From contig MEHQ01003624.1 of NCBI GenBank assembly GCA_008828725.1, positions 187,891 through 251,890 of the forward strand: a stretch of 64,000 nt of DNA, in the 5' to 3' direction. Source of the DNA: Saccharina japonica (lineage: Eukaryota > Sar > Phaeophyceae > Laminariales > Laminariaceae). Below the pieces are notes generated by a model that was given only the letters and a program-made list of their open reading frames with translations, did no database searches and was not told where the DNA came from. Below, in pieces: positions 1 to 11,500 of this stretch (position 1 is its first letter; the number at the start of each line of letters is the position of its first letter). A program made the position numbers and the translations under genes.

Positions 1-239
1 ACCTATAATAACAGCCAGATATTCCCCACTACAGATAAGAGCAATATGCAGTTAAGAGCGCCTGTTTCGGCCTATCCACGGGGCGCTGATAACTCGGGGT
101 ATTCACTGGACGAGTATGATGTTCTTATGATGTGCTGGGGCCGGAAGGATTCAGCAGGCGGCAGGGATGCTCGTTCCCCAAGGCTCGATATGTGTGATTT
201 TGTTTGTGCAGCAGTCCCTCGCATGTATGTAGCATGTAA

Positions 240-1140
240 AATGTAAACCTCGGTGTTTTTAGCATGCTGAGCATGTTTTAATAATCCCTGCGGATGACTT
301 CAGTCGCTTGTTAATGGTACATATTATATGATTTCCGTGACTTCCAGTCACATGTGAAGCCTGTAACTTTGAAATAGTGTTAACATGTACGGTAAATAAC
401 CCTGTGACTTTCAGTGTCATGTACCGGTAAGTAAACTCTCCGTACCATATGAGATAATATACCGTAAGTAAACTCTCTGTACCATATGACCTTTACGGTA
501 AAGAAACCCTACGGGTTTTCGTCATGTACGCACTACCTGGTACACTGCTGTAAACCCCGTGAAATTTTGGTTCCAACGTAAATGTAAGCCGTGTGATTTC
601 CAGTCGCATGTAAAAACCCAGTGACTTTCAGCAGCATGTCAGCATGTAGGATATGGTGCATATTGAACCACACCCGGTGGCTTGCAGTTTCGTGTGGTAA
701 ATAACCCTGTGACTTTTCAGTAATATGTCAAAACGTACGTATACACGGTAAATAAAGCCAGCGAGTTTCAGTATCATGTACCAGTAAACATGTGACACGT
801 AAATAAATCCTGTGGCTTTCAGTCCCATGTACAAACATGTGCCATAAACCCTACGTAAGACTCTCATGTTGACATACAAACCTTGTAGCTTTCTTTATCA
901 CATAAGCATGTTCAGTTTTGCGACTTTCATTCGGCAGCCGGGATCCCGCTGTCATGTGCATAAATACGCAGAATATAGAACTCGGGATCCCGCCATGTAT
1001 CATATACATGCTCGGAATATCGAAGTCGGGACCCCGCTAGTATCATAAACATACACCCCGCTATGTATCACGCACATACTCGGAATACAGATTCGGGACC
1101 CCTCTATCATATACGCACTCGGAATATAGAAGTCGATGTC
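240..1140. repeat. Degenerate tandem repeats at left edge
   Basis: From about 240 to 900 a phrase resembling CCCTGTGACTTTCAGT followed by CATGTA recurs every 30-60 bases with heavy divergence. From about 930 to 1140 a second unit containing CTCGGAATAT and TCGGGACCCCGC recurs four or five times at 40-60 bp. No coding signal is seen here; the stretch probably lies in the intron before the exon at 1789. Bases 1-239 hold nothing I can name. Confidence 0.6.
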
Positions 1141-1228
1141 GCCGCAACCTTATTTCTGAAACCTCCTCAACCCCCCCCCCCCCTCCTCCCTGCCCCTCCC
1201 CACTATATAATTATTGATACATTTATTA

Positions 1229-1757
1229 GTTGGGTTGGCGTCGGACTTGGCACGACGCTGTAAAACACAGCCACTCGCTGCGTGAAGCTAGACAACCAAG
1301 GGGTGGCGTTTTTTTTTTTGTTTATTTTTTTTTGGCGGTCAGAAGCTGGCGTGTCGAGTTAGATGCAATGTAGGCGGGGTGGAGAACCTTTACTCCGCAC
1401 AAGGGGAATGGTGTACCACGTAGTGTTAATATGGCGTAAAGGCGTCCGCGAGGGCAGTTACATAGTAATAACCCATTGCTGTCTCGCGAAGTGGCCACAC
1501 AGAAATTAAATTAACTCATTGAAGCTGTGTCATATGCAAAGTCCGCCTCAGAGGCGGTTTCTTAGCAGGAGGCAGCTCACCCTCAATCGACTGCCCAATA
1601 CGCTCATGGGCGTTTCGCGCTTGGTGCAAAGCAATGTCTGCCTGGTGGTGAAACCAACGAGCTCGTCCCGCATTGTAGGAGGCGAGGTCTATGTCCATAT
1701 GACTACGGGGCCGTAAGCACAGAACATGAGTACACGGCCCCCCCCCGCCCCCCCTCC
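1229..1757 (-). repeat. Dispersed repeat, C/G-run-headed family, long copy
   Basis: Read on the minus strand this begins with a G-run (1739-1757 is C-rich on plus), then TGTACTCATG, and ends near the small hairpin GGCGTCG...CGACGC at about 1231-1254. It aligns over its whole length with the reverse-oriented copy at 47140-47672; shared blocks include CTCATTGAAGCTGT and AGTCCGCCTCAGA. A further seven or so loci carry only the G-run end. No terminal inverted repeat was found. The constant head and variable far end suggest a retroposed element with a poly(G) rather than poly(A) end, which is an inference. Confidence 0.7.
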
Positions 1758-1788
1758 TCCTTGCTCCCTTGCTCCCTCGCCCGGCTAG

Positions 1789-1978
1789 ATCGGCTGGGCG
1801 GTACATTTCGGGGCTAGTGGCGCTGATCAACGAACACATCGAGGGGCTCGACGAATCGGATGCGCGCACCGAGATGGAGCTGTACTTTTCGAACACCCTT
1901 GACCACATCCGACGCAAAAAGACGCAGGAAGACATTCCCGACCGTCTCCGCGAAAAGTTCGCCTCCGTAACCATTTGA
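1789..1978 (+). CDS. Terminal coding exon of an unrecognised gene (5' part outside the window)
   Basis: A pyrimidine-rich tract (about 1739-1783) runs into the acceptor CGGCTAG before 1789. The exon then reads 62 residues to TGA at 1976-1978. The first base is the third position of a split codon, so the upstream exon must end in phase 2. The peptide contains GLVALINEHIEGLDESDAR and MELYFSNTLDHIRRKK and ends FASVTI: charged, helical-looking and not low complexity, unlike the surrounding DNA. I do not recognise the family. The preceding intron holds the dispersed repeat at 1229-1757. No other exon could be placed in 1-1788, so the rest of the gene must lie to the left. Exon call fairly likely; function unknown. 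Confidence 0.6.
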
Positions 1979-3256
1979 TTTTGAAAGGCAAAATGGGGTT
2001 TCTAAAGACCTAACCACCAAGCGTGAGCGCCGGGGTGGGGGGGGGGGGGGTCACGTTCAAGATTCCCCATATTTGCTGCTAGTATCAGGGGTTTTTTTAT
2101 TTTTCGAATGGCGGCGGGGGGGGGGGGTTCACGTTGAAGTTTCCCGGTAACTGCTTCTATTGATGCCTACTGGAGGGGGGGGGAGGTCACTTTCAGGGTT
2201 CCCTGTAGTTGCTGCTGTTTGAGATGTACTGGCACGTAGGCGTTATGCACGAAGAGGGCGCGGTTGGCTGCGTGGCGGAAGGCGCGCGCGGGGGGGGAGG
2301 GTTCCCTGATACGACCTGTTTTTGGAAAAGCGAAAGGTCGGTGCCCATTCAGGCCTCTGCCTCTGGCTGAAGCGGAGCAGAGAGTGCAGGTTTCTTTTTT
2401 TTGTTTTCGTGTGCGGCCTTCTGTGGGCGATGCGGACAGTGACGATGACGCCGCCTGATGACAGAACGAGAAAAAATTCCGCCTCCCCCTACGTACAGCA
2501 GTGTGGCGCTTTCGTACGATACTGCTATTAATTAATAGGCTCGGAGAAGCGCGAAGGCGCGATTTTTCCTTGCTGTTGTTTTTTTTCCGTCCCACCCAAT
2601 CAGCGCTGTTGGCGTTTCGTTTGGCGTGTACGATATGTCCGGATGTCTTGTTCGTCGCCGTGTCTGCAATGGGAGGAGCGCGGGCGTAGGGCGAAGTATT
2701 GCATATTATTGCAAAAAAAGACTGTTATACACGACCGTTTTGACTACTGTATGCGTAGGAGTGGCATTGGCGACTTTTTATAAGCTCCGTTCTTTTTTAT
2801 TGTGGCGTAGGTATGAGGCTGGGCTGCTTTAGCCGTCGCTTTAAAAAGTTTAGGAGCTGAAGGTTTGCGGCCGCGTTGTCATAAAAATGGTGCTGCGCTG
2901 ATGTTTCCCTCCCATCTTGTTTTTGTTGGGTCGGTTGTCCTGTGTCCTCAACCGGAGGCTTAAGGAGCGTGCTGACTGTCGGTGGCGGAGTACCGTCGTC
3001 GGTAGTGGATAACCGACCGGCTTTTTTGTTGCGTACCCTATCTACCTACTATTAATTCGTACGGAGTCGTAGGGCTTCTTTATTGGCTATATCTGCTTGG
3101 TGTTTATGGAGTCATCCCTGTGTTTCCCGCATCACGAATCTCTCAATAGTTCTACGTATTAATAGCAGCAGCAAAGCTCAATGGATGTTTGAAGACGGCG
3201 TCGGCGGAATGGCAGATTGGTTTGCTTGGCGGGGGTTGTCCTGCGCCTGTCGGTGG

Positions 3257-3297
<41 letters not shown>

Positions 3298-3882
3298 ATA
3301 ATGCTGCTAAATGCTAATGCTGTCGCTTCTGCAGCAGCAGCAACTGGGTGTCGTGGCTGCTGTAGTCTTCCCGTCAGCAATCAACAGTAATGAAAGCGAG
3401 ACGCGCGTTTTTTTGTTGAGGAGTGGTGGGTAGATGGGTGGGGGGTGGGGGAGTGGGTGCCTTTTGTTGGTGAGCGCCACTTCTGAAGAAACGCACACAA
3501 AAAACGGACAGACGCAAATAGCACGCACTCCCACACTGCTTTCTTGCCGCTTGCGGCGATCAAGTAAAAAGTCATCAATCAAGTATAATAGTGGACTTCT
3601 TTGTTGGCGGCTGATCGATGTTATTATGCCTCTTTCAAAACCAAAGCTGGCGCTGAACACATTCGAGAGGAAGTGAGGACGAGGAGTGCCCGGCGACCAA
3701 TCGATCTATCGATGACGACGTTCGCACGGGATTCCATAAGCAACATGCATGCCTCGTTGTGTGCTGTATTTATCTTGTCTGCGTGGTGGTCCCCTACTAA
3801 TCGGCGCCTCGTCCGCCCAAATTGGGAACGAAATCCTCCGGGACCTTCCCCCCCCCCTCGCTTGAATATGAAGTCCCCCCCC
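1979..3882 (+). other. 3' flank of left-edge gene, low complexity
   Basis: Probably 3' UTR and intergenic DNA. Three diverged copies of a roughly 70-bp unit, each beginning with a G-run followed by TCAC, occur at about 2036, 2119 and 2175. A (CTG)n tract occupies 3258-3297. Open frames here are low-complexity and show no splice-linked coding signal. Confidence 0.4.
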
Positions 3883-4533
3883 NNNNNNNNNNNNNNNNNN
3901 NNNNNNNNNNNNNNNNNNNNNNNNNNNNNNNNNNNNNNNNNNNNNNNNNNNNNNNNNNNNNNNNNNNNNNNNNNNNNNNNNNNNNNNNNNNNNNNNNNNN
4001 NNNNNNNNNNNNNNNNNNNNNNNNNNNNNNNNNNNNNNNNNNNNNNNNNNNNNNNNNNNNNNNNNNNNNNNNNNNNNNNNNNNNNNNNNNNNNNNNNNNN
4101 NNNNNNNNNNNNNNNNNNNNNNNNNNNNNNNNNNNNNNNNNNNNNNNNNNNNNNNNNNNNNNNNNNNNNNNNNNNNNNNNNNNNNNNNNNNNNNNNNNNN
4201 NNNNNNNNNNNNNNNNNNNNNNNNNNNNNNNNNNNNNNNNNNNNNNNNNNNNNNNNNNNNNNNNNNNNNNNNNNNNNNNNNNNNNNNNNNNNNNNNNNNN
4301 NNNNNNNNNNNNNNNNNNNNNNNNNNNNNNNNNNNNNNNNNNNNNNNNNNNNNNNNNNNNNNNNNNNNNNNNNNNNNNNNNNNNNNNNNNNNNNNNNNNN
4401 NNNNNNNNNNNNNNNNNNNNNNNNNNNNNNNNNNNNNNNNNNNNNNNNNNNNNNNNNNNNNNNNNNNNNNNNNNNNNNNNNNNNNNNNNNNNNNNNNNNN
4501 NNNNNNNNNNNNNNNNNNNNNNNNNNNNNNNNN
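3883..4533. other. Assembly gap of 651 N
   Basis: The gap is flanked on both sides by C-runs, so sequencing or assembly failed at a homopolymer. Frames that appear to cross it have no support. Confidence 0.99.
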
Positions 4534-5958
4534 CCCCCCCCGGTGTTCTGTTGCCTTTTCAATCGCAGTGAGTAGCAGCAGCAGGCTGTGGTGGTGAAAT
4601 GAGGATTAGTTCCCCTCTTCTTCTCGCTGCTTGCTGGATATTTTTTTTGCTGGTTTGGTGGTGATCTGCGTGTATGTATGCGTGCTTCTACCTTTATTTC
4701 TTAGGTTGTGGCTTCCTGTACTCCTGCTCCATGTCGTACTGAAACTTCCGCTGTACCCAAAACCGGTACCTGGGACCATGTATATGACACAACAAGTAAA
4801 AGTACTACGTACTACGAACATTGATTGTCAAGGTCAGACAGCAAAGCTAAACAATTATACGAGTACGTCAGTTCGACCAAACGAACTGACTGCTTGCTGT
4901 TGTTTGTTGTGGTGGTATACCGTTGGTACCTGTGGTACGAGTACAGCGTCGCCCGTTGTATTCATTTTTGTTTGTGCATGTATCATATGTATTTTTGTAC
5001 TGACTGGTGGTGTGCTGAAGTACCGATCCCTGTGCCGGTGTACTCCAGCTGCTGCTTGCTGCGTGTACGGATCGTCATGTCATGGTATCCATGTTTTGTC
5101 TTGGGACGGGTACAAACAGCAGTACGTGGTCGCGGGATCACAAGAATAAGTACTCGCGGAAGCCTGTCGGTGTCGCACTACGTATGATCGTATGATACGT
5201 TTTCTTTGTTCGAATTTATCAAAATATTCAAACATTCAAACTTGGAAGAGCCGGTGTGTCGAAAACTGTCAAAAATAGCAGAAAACAAAATCAAAATCAT
5301 TTTCTTAAGCGGGGAAATTATGAAATTATTCAAACTATCGCAGGGACCTCCCTCAAATCAAGTAAATCATGAAAATACAAAATGAAAAAAACGGAATTGT
5401 CAAAAACGTAAAAATCGAAATCGATATTACTCGTCGCCGCCACCAATCAGCATCAAGCCATTGAACAATCAAGTCAAATCAATCAAAGTGGCGTTTCTTA
5501 TCTTCGTCCGTCATCAAATCTTCAAATCGGACAAAAATGTGATGTGTCTAGATTCTGGATGCAGTGACCGTCCCCAGACGTGGCGAGAGAGGATAGACCT
5601 ACCGAGACACGAAGCAGCTACCCTCGCGTCATCCCATCTCCAAGCAGGCCAACCAAGCGGCGGGTGGCGCTCGCCGTTCACACGTCATCTGCGCCCCGTT
5701 TCGGACGCGCTCCGGAGACAGCGACGACGACGGCACACAACAGACTTTGTGAGTACGTCGCCAGACGAGGGGAGGACGCGAGGCTACGCGCTGGTTCCTC
5801 TGTAGGGTGACGTGTCACACAGCCTTGTACTGAATGGTTTAGTGCTGCGGTCGTCTCCAGCGTTCAACGCACGAAGGCCGAAGAAACCGTACACGGCCAT
5901 ATAGGGGAGGGACTAGCGGCGTTTGCTGCCCCAAACGGCAACAACACACAGCAGGGAG

Positions 5959-5990
<32 letters not shown>

Positions 5991-6308
5991 CTGTTTGTTT
6001 TTGTTTTTTTTCACCGCAGCGAGCAGCAGTAGTAATAGTAGTAGTAATAGTAGTACGCTAACGTACTGCTCCGCACCGCAGTCTGCGGAACCACGGCGCG
6101 CCCATCATCATCGTCACCGGGCACTGAACAAAGCATCTTCGACAACAACCACAACAACAGCAGCAGCAGCCTCAGTGTTCGCCCCAGAGCCCGGCGGGGA
6201 GAGAGCCTCGGCAAAGTTGTCGTCCCGTTTCCCTACTATTCGGGCTGGGGGGAAGACGAGGCAGGCAGTGCCAGAGCCCCTTCTCTACGCGGCCCCCTTC
6301 TAGCAGAC
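4534..6308 (+). other. Upstream region and probable 5' UTR of the two-exon gene
   Basis: 4534-5200 holds many GTAC-containing palindromic words (GGTACC, TACGTA). 5200-5560 is AT-rich with repeated CAAATC/AAATCA phrases. 5560-6308 becomes GC-rich, with a (CAG)n tract at about 5960-5989 and AGT-rich sequence at about 6020-6060. No conserved coding signal was found before the ATG at 6309. Position and composition suggest promoter and 5' UTR, but no core promoter element can be assigned. Confidence 0.35.
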
Positions 6309-8506
6309 ATGTTTACCCGGAAACAGCAATGGAGACGGACACGCACGCGCAAACACGCTTGGGGCAACCTTCCACCAGAGGTTGTCGAGGCAATGCTGGC
6401 CGCAGGAGGCGGAACCGGGGTGCCCAAGTCCGTCTCTTGGGACCACAGCTACTCGGCTGGGCTGAAGTCGAGGACTACCGAGGCCGCTGACGCTGCGCGT
6501 CGCGCTGCCAAGCAGGAGGACTCCTCCAGGGCAAAGGAGGCAGCTGTGGCGGCGCGAGCTGCCAAGACTAATAGCAGCGCTGCTGTCGGGGCGGCGGCTG
6601 CCACGGCTGCGGCTGGTGCGGCGGAGGGGGCGGCGCCGGCGGTTCACTTACCGCGTTCTGTTTCGTGCTCGTCGCTCGCGCCGAAGCGCACGCTGTTCCC
6701 CCGGACTTCTTCGAGGGATGACCTGGGTCCGTCGGCGGCTGCGAGGAGAGCGAATACCGCGAGAGGGCGCCTGCTGCCTCGTCGCCGGGGTGTGAGCTTT
6801 GATACTCAGGTGAGAGAGAGAGAGAGAGCGACTTGACGATAATTGGCTGACTGCTGCCTGCAGCTGCTGGGCAAAGTGCAAAACAGCCTCACCCGTTATG
6901 TTATGATTCAATTAAGTTTGTGTTTCTCTCTGGTGGCACAGGTATGTAGAATAGGTTGATGTTCCTTGGGGATGAGCCGACGCCTGCCGTTGTTGACACT
7001 AGAAAGATAGACAGATGTGCGAGGCTACAGCAGTAGCAGCACAGCAGCAGTACGTACGTCGGCATGCTCCACGGCAAGCAGATGACTCGCTTCTCGAGTG
7101 GTGAGTGCCACGACCTCGGAGTTGGTTGTTGTGTACGTTCATTGTCCGGGACAGAGAGAGAGAGTCATAATGTCATAATGCTACGTACACAGCAGTACGT
7201 AGTAGATACGAGTACCACATCCAACATTCACTCGTACGCGTACGTACAAGGTACAAAAGGCCAAAGCAATCGCTGTGGAAATGCTGCTGGTATGAGCTAC
7301 CCCACGGGAATGCTTTTGGGAAAAATATTATTCGTTCTCTCATGTGCTCATATCATGTGTGTGTGTGTGTGTGTGTTCTTCACATTAAACCTTCCTTTCT
7401 ACCCGTCGACATCCAGCACACCCAGTGTCCGTGCCGATTCTTCATCCTAAAAAGGTACCAGTTCTGTGGTCACAAAACTACGACACAGAGATACTACACT
7501 CAGTGCAGTAAGCAGAGCAGACAATGCAACGCCATATACGACAGGCAAGACCTACCCTGCTAACAATCCAGGTGCATGCAAGAGAAAAAAAGAGAAAAAA
7601 GAAAAAAAGCGAAAAGAAAAAATAATAAAAAGTAAATATACTGAAGCAAATCAATAATCAAGCAACCAAATAAAAAGCATGACAAAAAAAGAAAGAAAGT
7701 GTCGTGCTTCTCCCAGAGGAGATGCGACCTCCAATAAAAAACCAAATGAAATGAAAGAAAATAAAATGGACCGAAACAGCGCCAACAGAGCAAGACTGAG
7801 AACGACAGGATAGGACAGCCAGCCGGAGCACACCGAAGGCCAGCCGAGGCAGGTTTGTGCCCATAGTACAGGCAGGTTCTACCAGCTAGTCGGTCTGGCA
7901 CCTACTCTGTTTGCCGTCTCTTTCCAGCTTTCGTCCGTCCTGGTTTCCCTATGACCCCCCCCACCCTCCGTCTCCCTTCCCTTGGGCGCCACCCATACAA
8001 CGGGTACGTGGCACTTCCAACTCAATTCCGTTTCGTTCTCGTGTAACACACGAGAGTCCCGGAAAGAGAACGGGGAATGTGTGGCGTCTCGACCTTTACC
8101 ATATTCGTCGGTGACAAGTCTCGCGACTCTCTCAGGACGGGCACTGCTGCTTGTTGTGTTGTTTTGAATTTTGAACTGCCCTTGTATTTTATGCCGCGTA
8201 CGTACGAGGAGAGGGTATTAGCCCTACGGCGCAAAGCGTCTCGCGCGTGCATGTTTCCTGTCTCCCGCCAGCAGAGACAGGCCCTCCCTCTCCCAGCCCA
8301 GATATACCCTGGTACATTGCTGAGGCGCTGCTGAACTCCTGAATCTAAACCATTGAAGAATCAAGCCATCAGCCATCGAGAGATCGGTCTATACTTCCCT
8401 TTTCGTTTTTTTGTTCTTTTGTTCTTTACTATATACTGCTGTTGTAGTTGTCGTAGTCAATTATTAATATCAATCGCAGCAACCTAACAACCACGGCAAC
8501 GACAGC

Positions 8507-8550
<44 letters not shown>

Positions 8551-11500
8551 CCCAACAGAATGTACGTTGTCGTGCTCCACACAGCAGAAGTACGAGTCTT
8601 GTCCCGGCGGGAACAAACGTAAACGTGTTTCTCTTCTCTTGTGTCATCACATGGGTAACACTACGGCCTACGTACTATTAATATTCATATTAATATCAAT
8701 ATTATATATACAATTATAATTAGGCTGGTGAACTACTGAACCAAATATACCACACACCTCCGATAGATCATGACAATGACTGCTGACTGCTGCTGTACAG
8801 CAGTAGGCGACAGATAGATAGATGTTAACCCTTTGTAGGACTGGAGTCCCGTTTTGGGAGAAATTACTTATAATTAGAATGGATTGTCCCCAAAACGGGT
8901 CTGCAGTCCTAAAAGGGTTAAGAATCTATTATTTTAGACCAGACTGGAATTATTCATTATTATCCAGAGTGGGTGTGTTCCACACTATGTTCAGTACAAA
9001 GAGATCGCAGTGTTATTTATTTCCCCCCCAAAATCCCAGTCTCAAATTCTTAATTATCAGATTCTTAACATCTGTCACGTACTGGTGCGTTATACACAGC
9101 AGTACAGCAGCAGTAGATCGTATCTTTATTAAATAGTTCCTCGCCTGCCGTTGCGAGAAATTGTGCAAGATCTGTCTACGAGTATAGTACAGATAGATCC
9201 AACGCAGGAAACACGACCTAGATCGTGCAGATTACACGGACTCCGACCTGGCAACATGCATGAGTGAGGTACTGCTGTGTAGATCATACAGATCAGGAAT
9301 TCGTGTATATATAATCTATTAATAGCTGCCCTGAAATATTTAGTTGTACTACGAGTACTTAATACTATTTATACGTCGTACGAGTACTGACTCTGTAGAT
9401 CAAGTTGGAAGCGATTGCGTCGGAGGTTCGATGACACATACTCGCGACGAAATGGGAAACAGGTACGTACGCACAAGACATAAAACATGACAGCATGACG
9501 GCAGACCATGAACGCATGAACGAATATTCAATATTCAAATTCCATCGAAATATCGAAATGCCTGTCTTCGCATTAAACTCATGAAGAACAGCTATGTACG
9601 AGCTGGGCCAGCCAAAACACGGATAAAGCTTCTTAAAGTCGTATCGCGTGAACCACTGGAAGTTTGGACTTGAAAACTGGAAGCACTGACCCTGACACCA
9701 TAGCAGATAGGCAGGTTCAAACGTTTCTAGAATCCGACCCGATCTCGCCGAGATATCCAAGAAACCTCAAAAGTACCATTTTTTGGCGACATTTTGACAT
9801 AAAATCCGCCTGACGGCTAAAAAAAAACGTCATTCCCGATCAAGATAAAAAAATGTGTGGACAAGGCTGAATACCCAAGGAGACGATCGATATCAGTTGC
9901 ACTTGCCAATTCGTCACCCATCAAGAGATATTGGCAAAAAACGTTTCCTATACAATAAACAAGTAGTGGCGAAAGCGAGTGGTTTTACTACGATGCCCCG
10001 CTCATTTTTGTGAAGTTCGATCTGAAATTTTAACGTCGTATTTGAATGGCATGTGCACTGAAACGGAAAGCCTGCCTTTTTTTTTCTTGTTTCACGAAAA
10101 TTATGGCCACTTTTGTATTTTTTCGACTATTTATATCGGTCATATCTCTCGAACGAAACATAAAAAATAAAAAGGCAGGCTTTCCGTTTGTTGGCTGATG
10201 CATGACCAACATCGTGTAAAAAAATCACGTCCAAATTCGTATTTATTTTGCTTATGCTTCTTTTAACTGCCCGACCTTCCACCTAGTGCCAAACCCTTGC
10301 TCGTCAACACCACGAGTAGAGCCCCGTACTAGATGGTCTTCTCCCTTCCTGCCTCAAACCTTCCAACCTCTGTCCTTCCTGCTCAACCAACTGCACCGCC
10401 ATGATACGTACTTGATAAACCTTTCCCGATCCCCTCTTTCAATCATGCCAACGATTCAATACCTCTCCACAAACCCCAGATTTCCTTCGTTCAATCTTCC
10501 ACATATTGAGCGGGGCATAGCCAACCCACCGCACTGTCCGTTTGAGGGGTGGACAAAGGGTGATAGTGGATCTTTAAAATGGGGGTTTTGTCTTGGTAGT
10601 AGTATGTTGACCCTCAGATCGAACCCTAACCCGAACCCGAACCCGAACCCTATGCGAGTGGTCAGTGCTTGCTTGGCCAATCAGAGTGCCTAATTAGCTA
10701 CCTTAGGAAGATCCACTAACAGTGTCCACTACTGGTCCGTTTTTAGGCTGGCCCAGCTCGTACGTCGTATGCCAAATTTCGTTTTCCAACTCTTGGATCA
10801 GGGCGCAAACGTGAAAATAAATCCTCGTAGTCCCCTACGTAGGGTTTCCAAAGACTTCGATACATTGTTCTATTAATAGTACTTTGGCAGGCGTTTGTTA
10901 TAACAGTACCACGGGTACCTGGTATACGAGGTATGATATTAATTGACAGACTGCAGACAGGACCCAAAAATCAAAACTTGGTACTGAAATGATCGGGTTG
11001 ATTTCGGTGTTGGGCTTGATTTAAGATTTGAGTTTTCGAAGACTTGATTTCTTATTTTGGGAATCTGTGCGTTTACACTTACTTATACTTGTTTCTGGCG
11101 TAAAATCTCAAATCGCAGCCTGCTTTTGTTTAACCCCTTAAGAACTGGTCCCACGAATTTGGGGACAAACTACTTGGAATTAGTGTGGTGCGTTTTTTTC
11201 AGTTCTGAATGGGTTAAGCTTATTTTCTTCACAGAATCTGCAAGGTAGCAACGGACAATGTAAGGCGGCCACAGGTTCTAGATTTTGCGGCATGTTGGCA
11301 TGTGTCATGTTATGCCATTGTGTCAGACGAGCGATTTCTGTTAAGTATATGGATGGATCCATCCGGTCGGAGGTCGATGAGGGAAGAAAGGGCTGCAGTC
11401 TGATAAAAAGGCAAGGCACGAACCGTGGTGGGGAGGGGGGAATGACCCTGGACCTGAGTTAGTACTATTAATATTAAATATGTATAGTTTGTTTATCTTG

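Noticed and set aside
3601-4575. Frames of 249-324 codons across the N gap
   Set aside because: Most of their length is N; no flanking coding signal.
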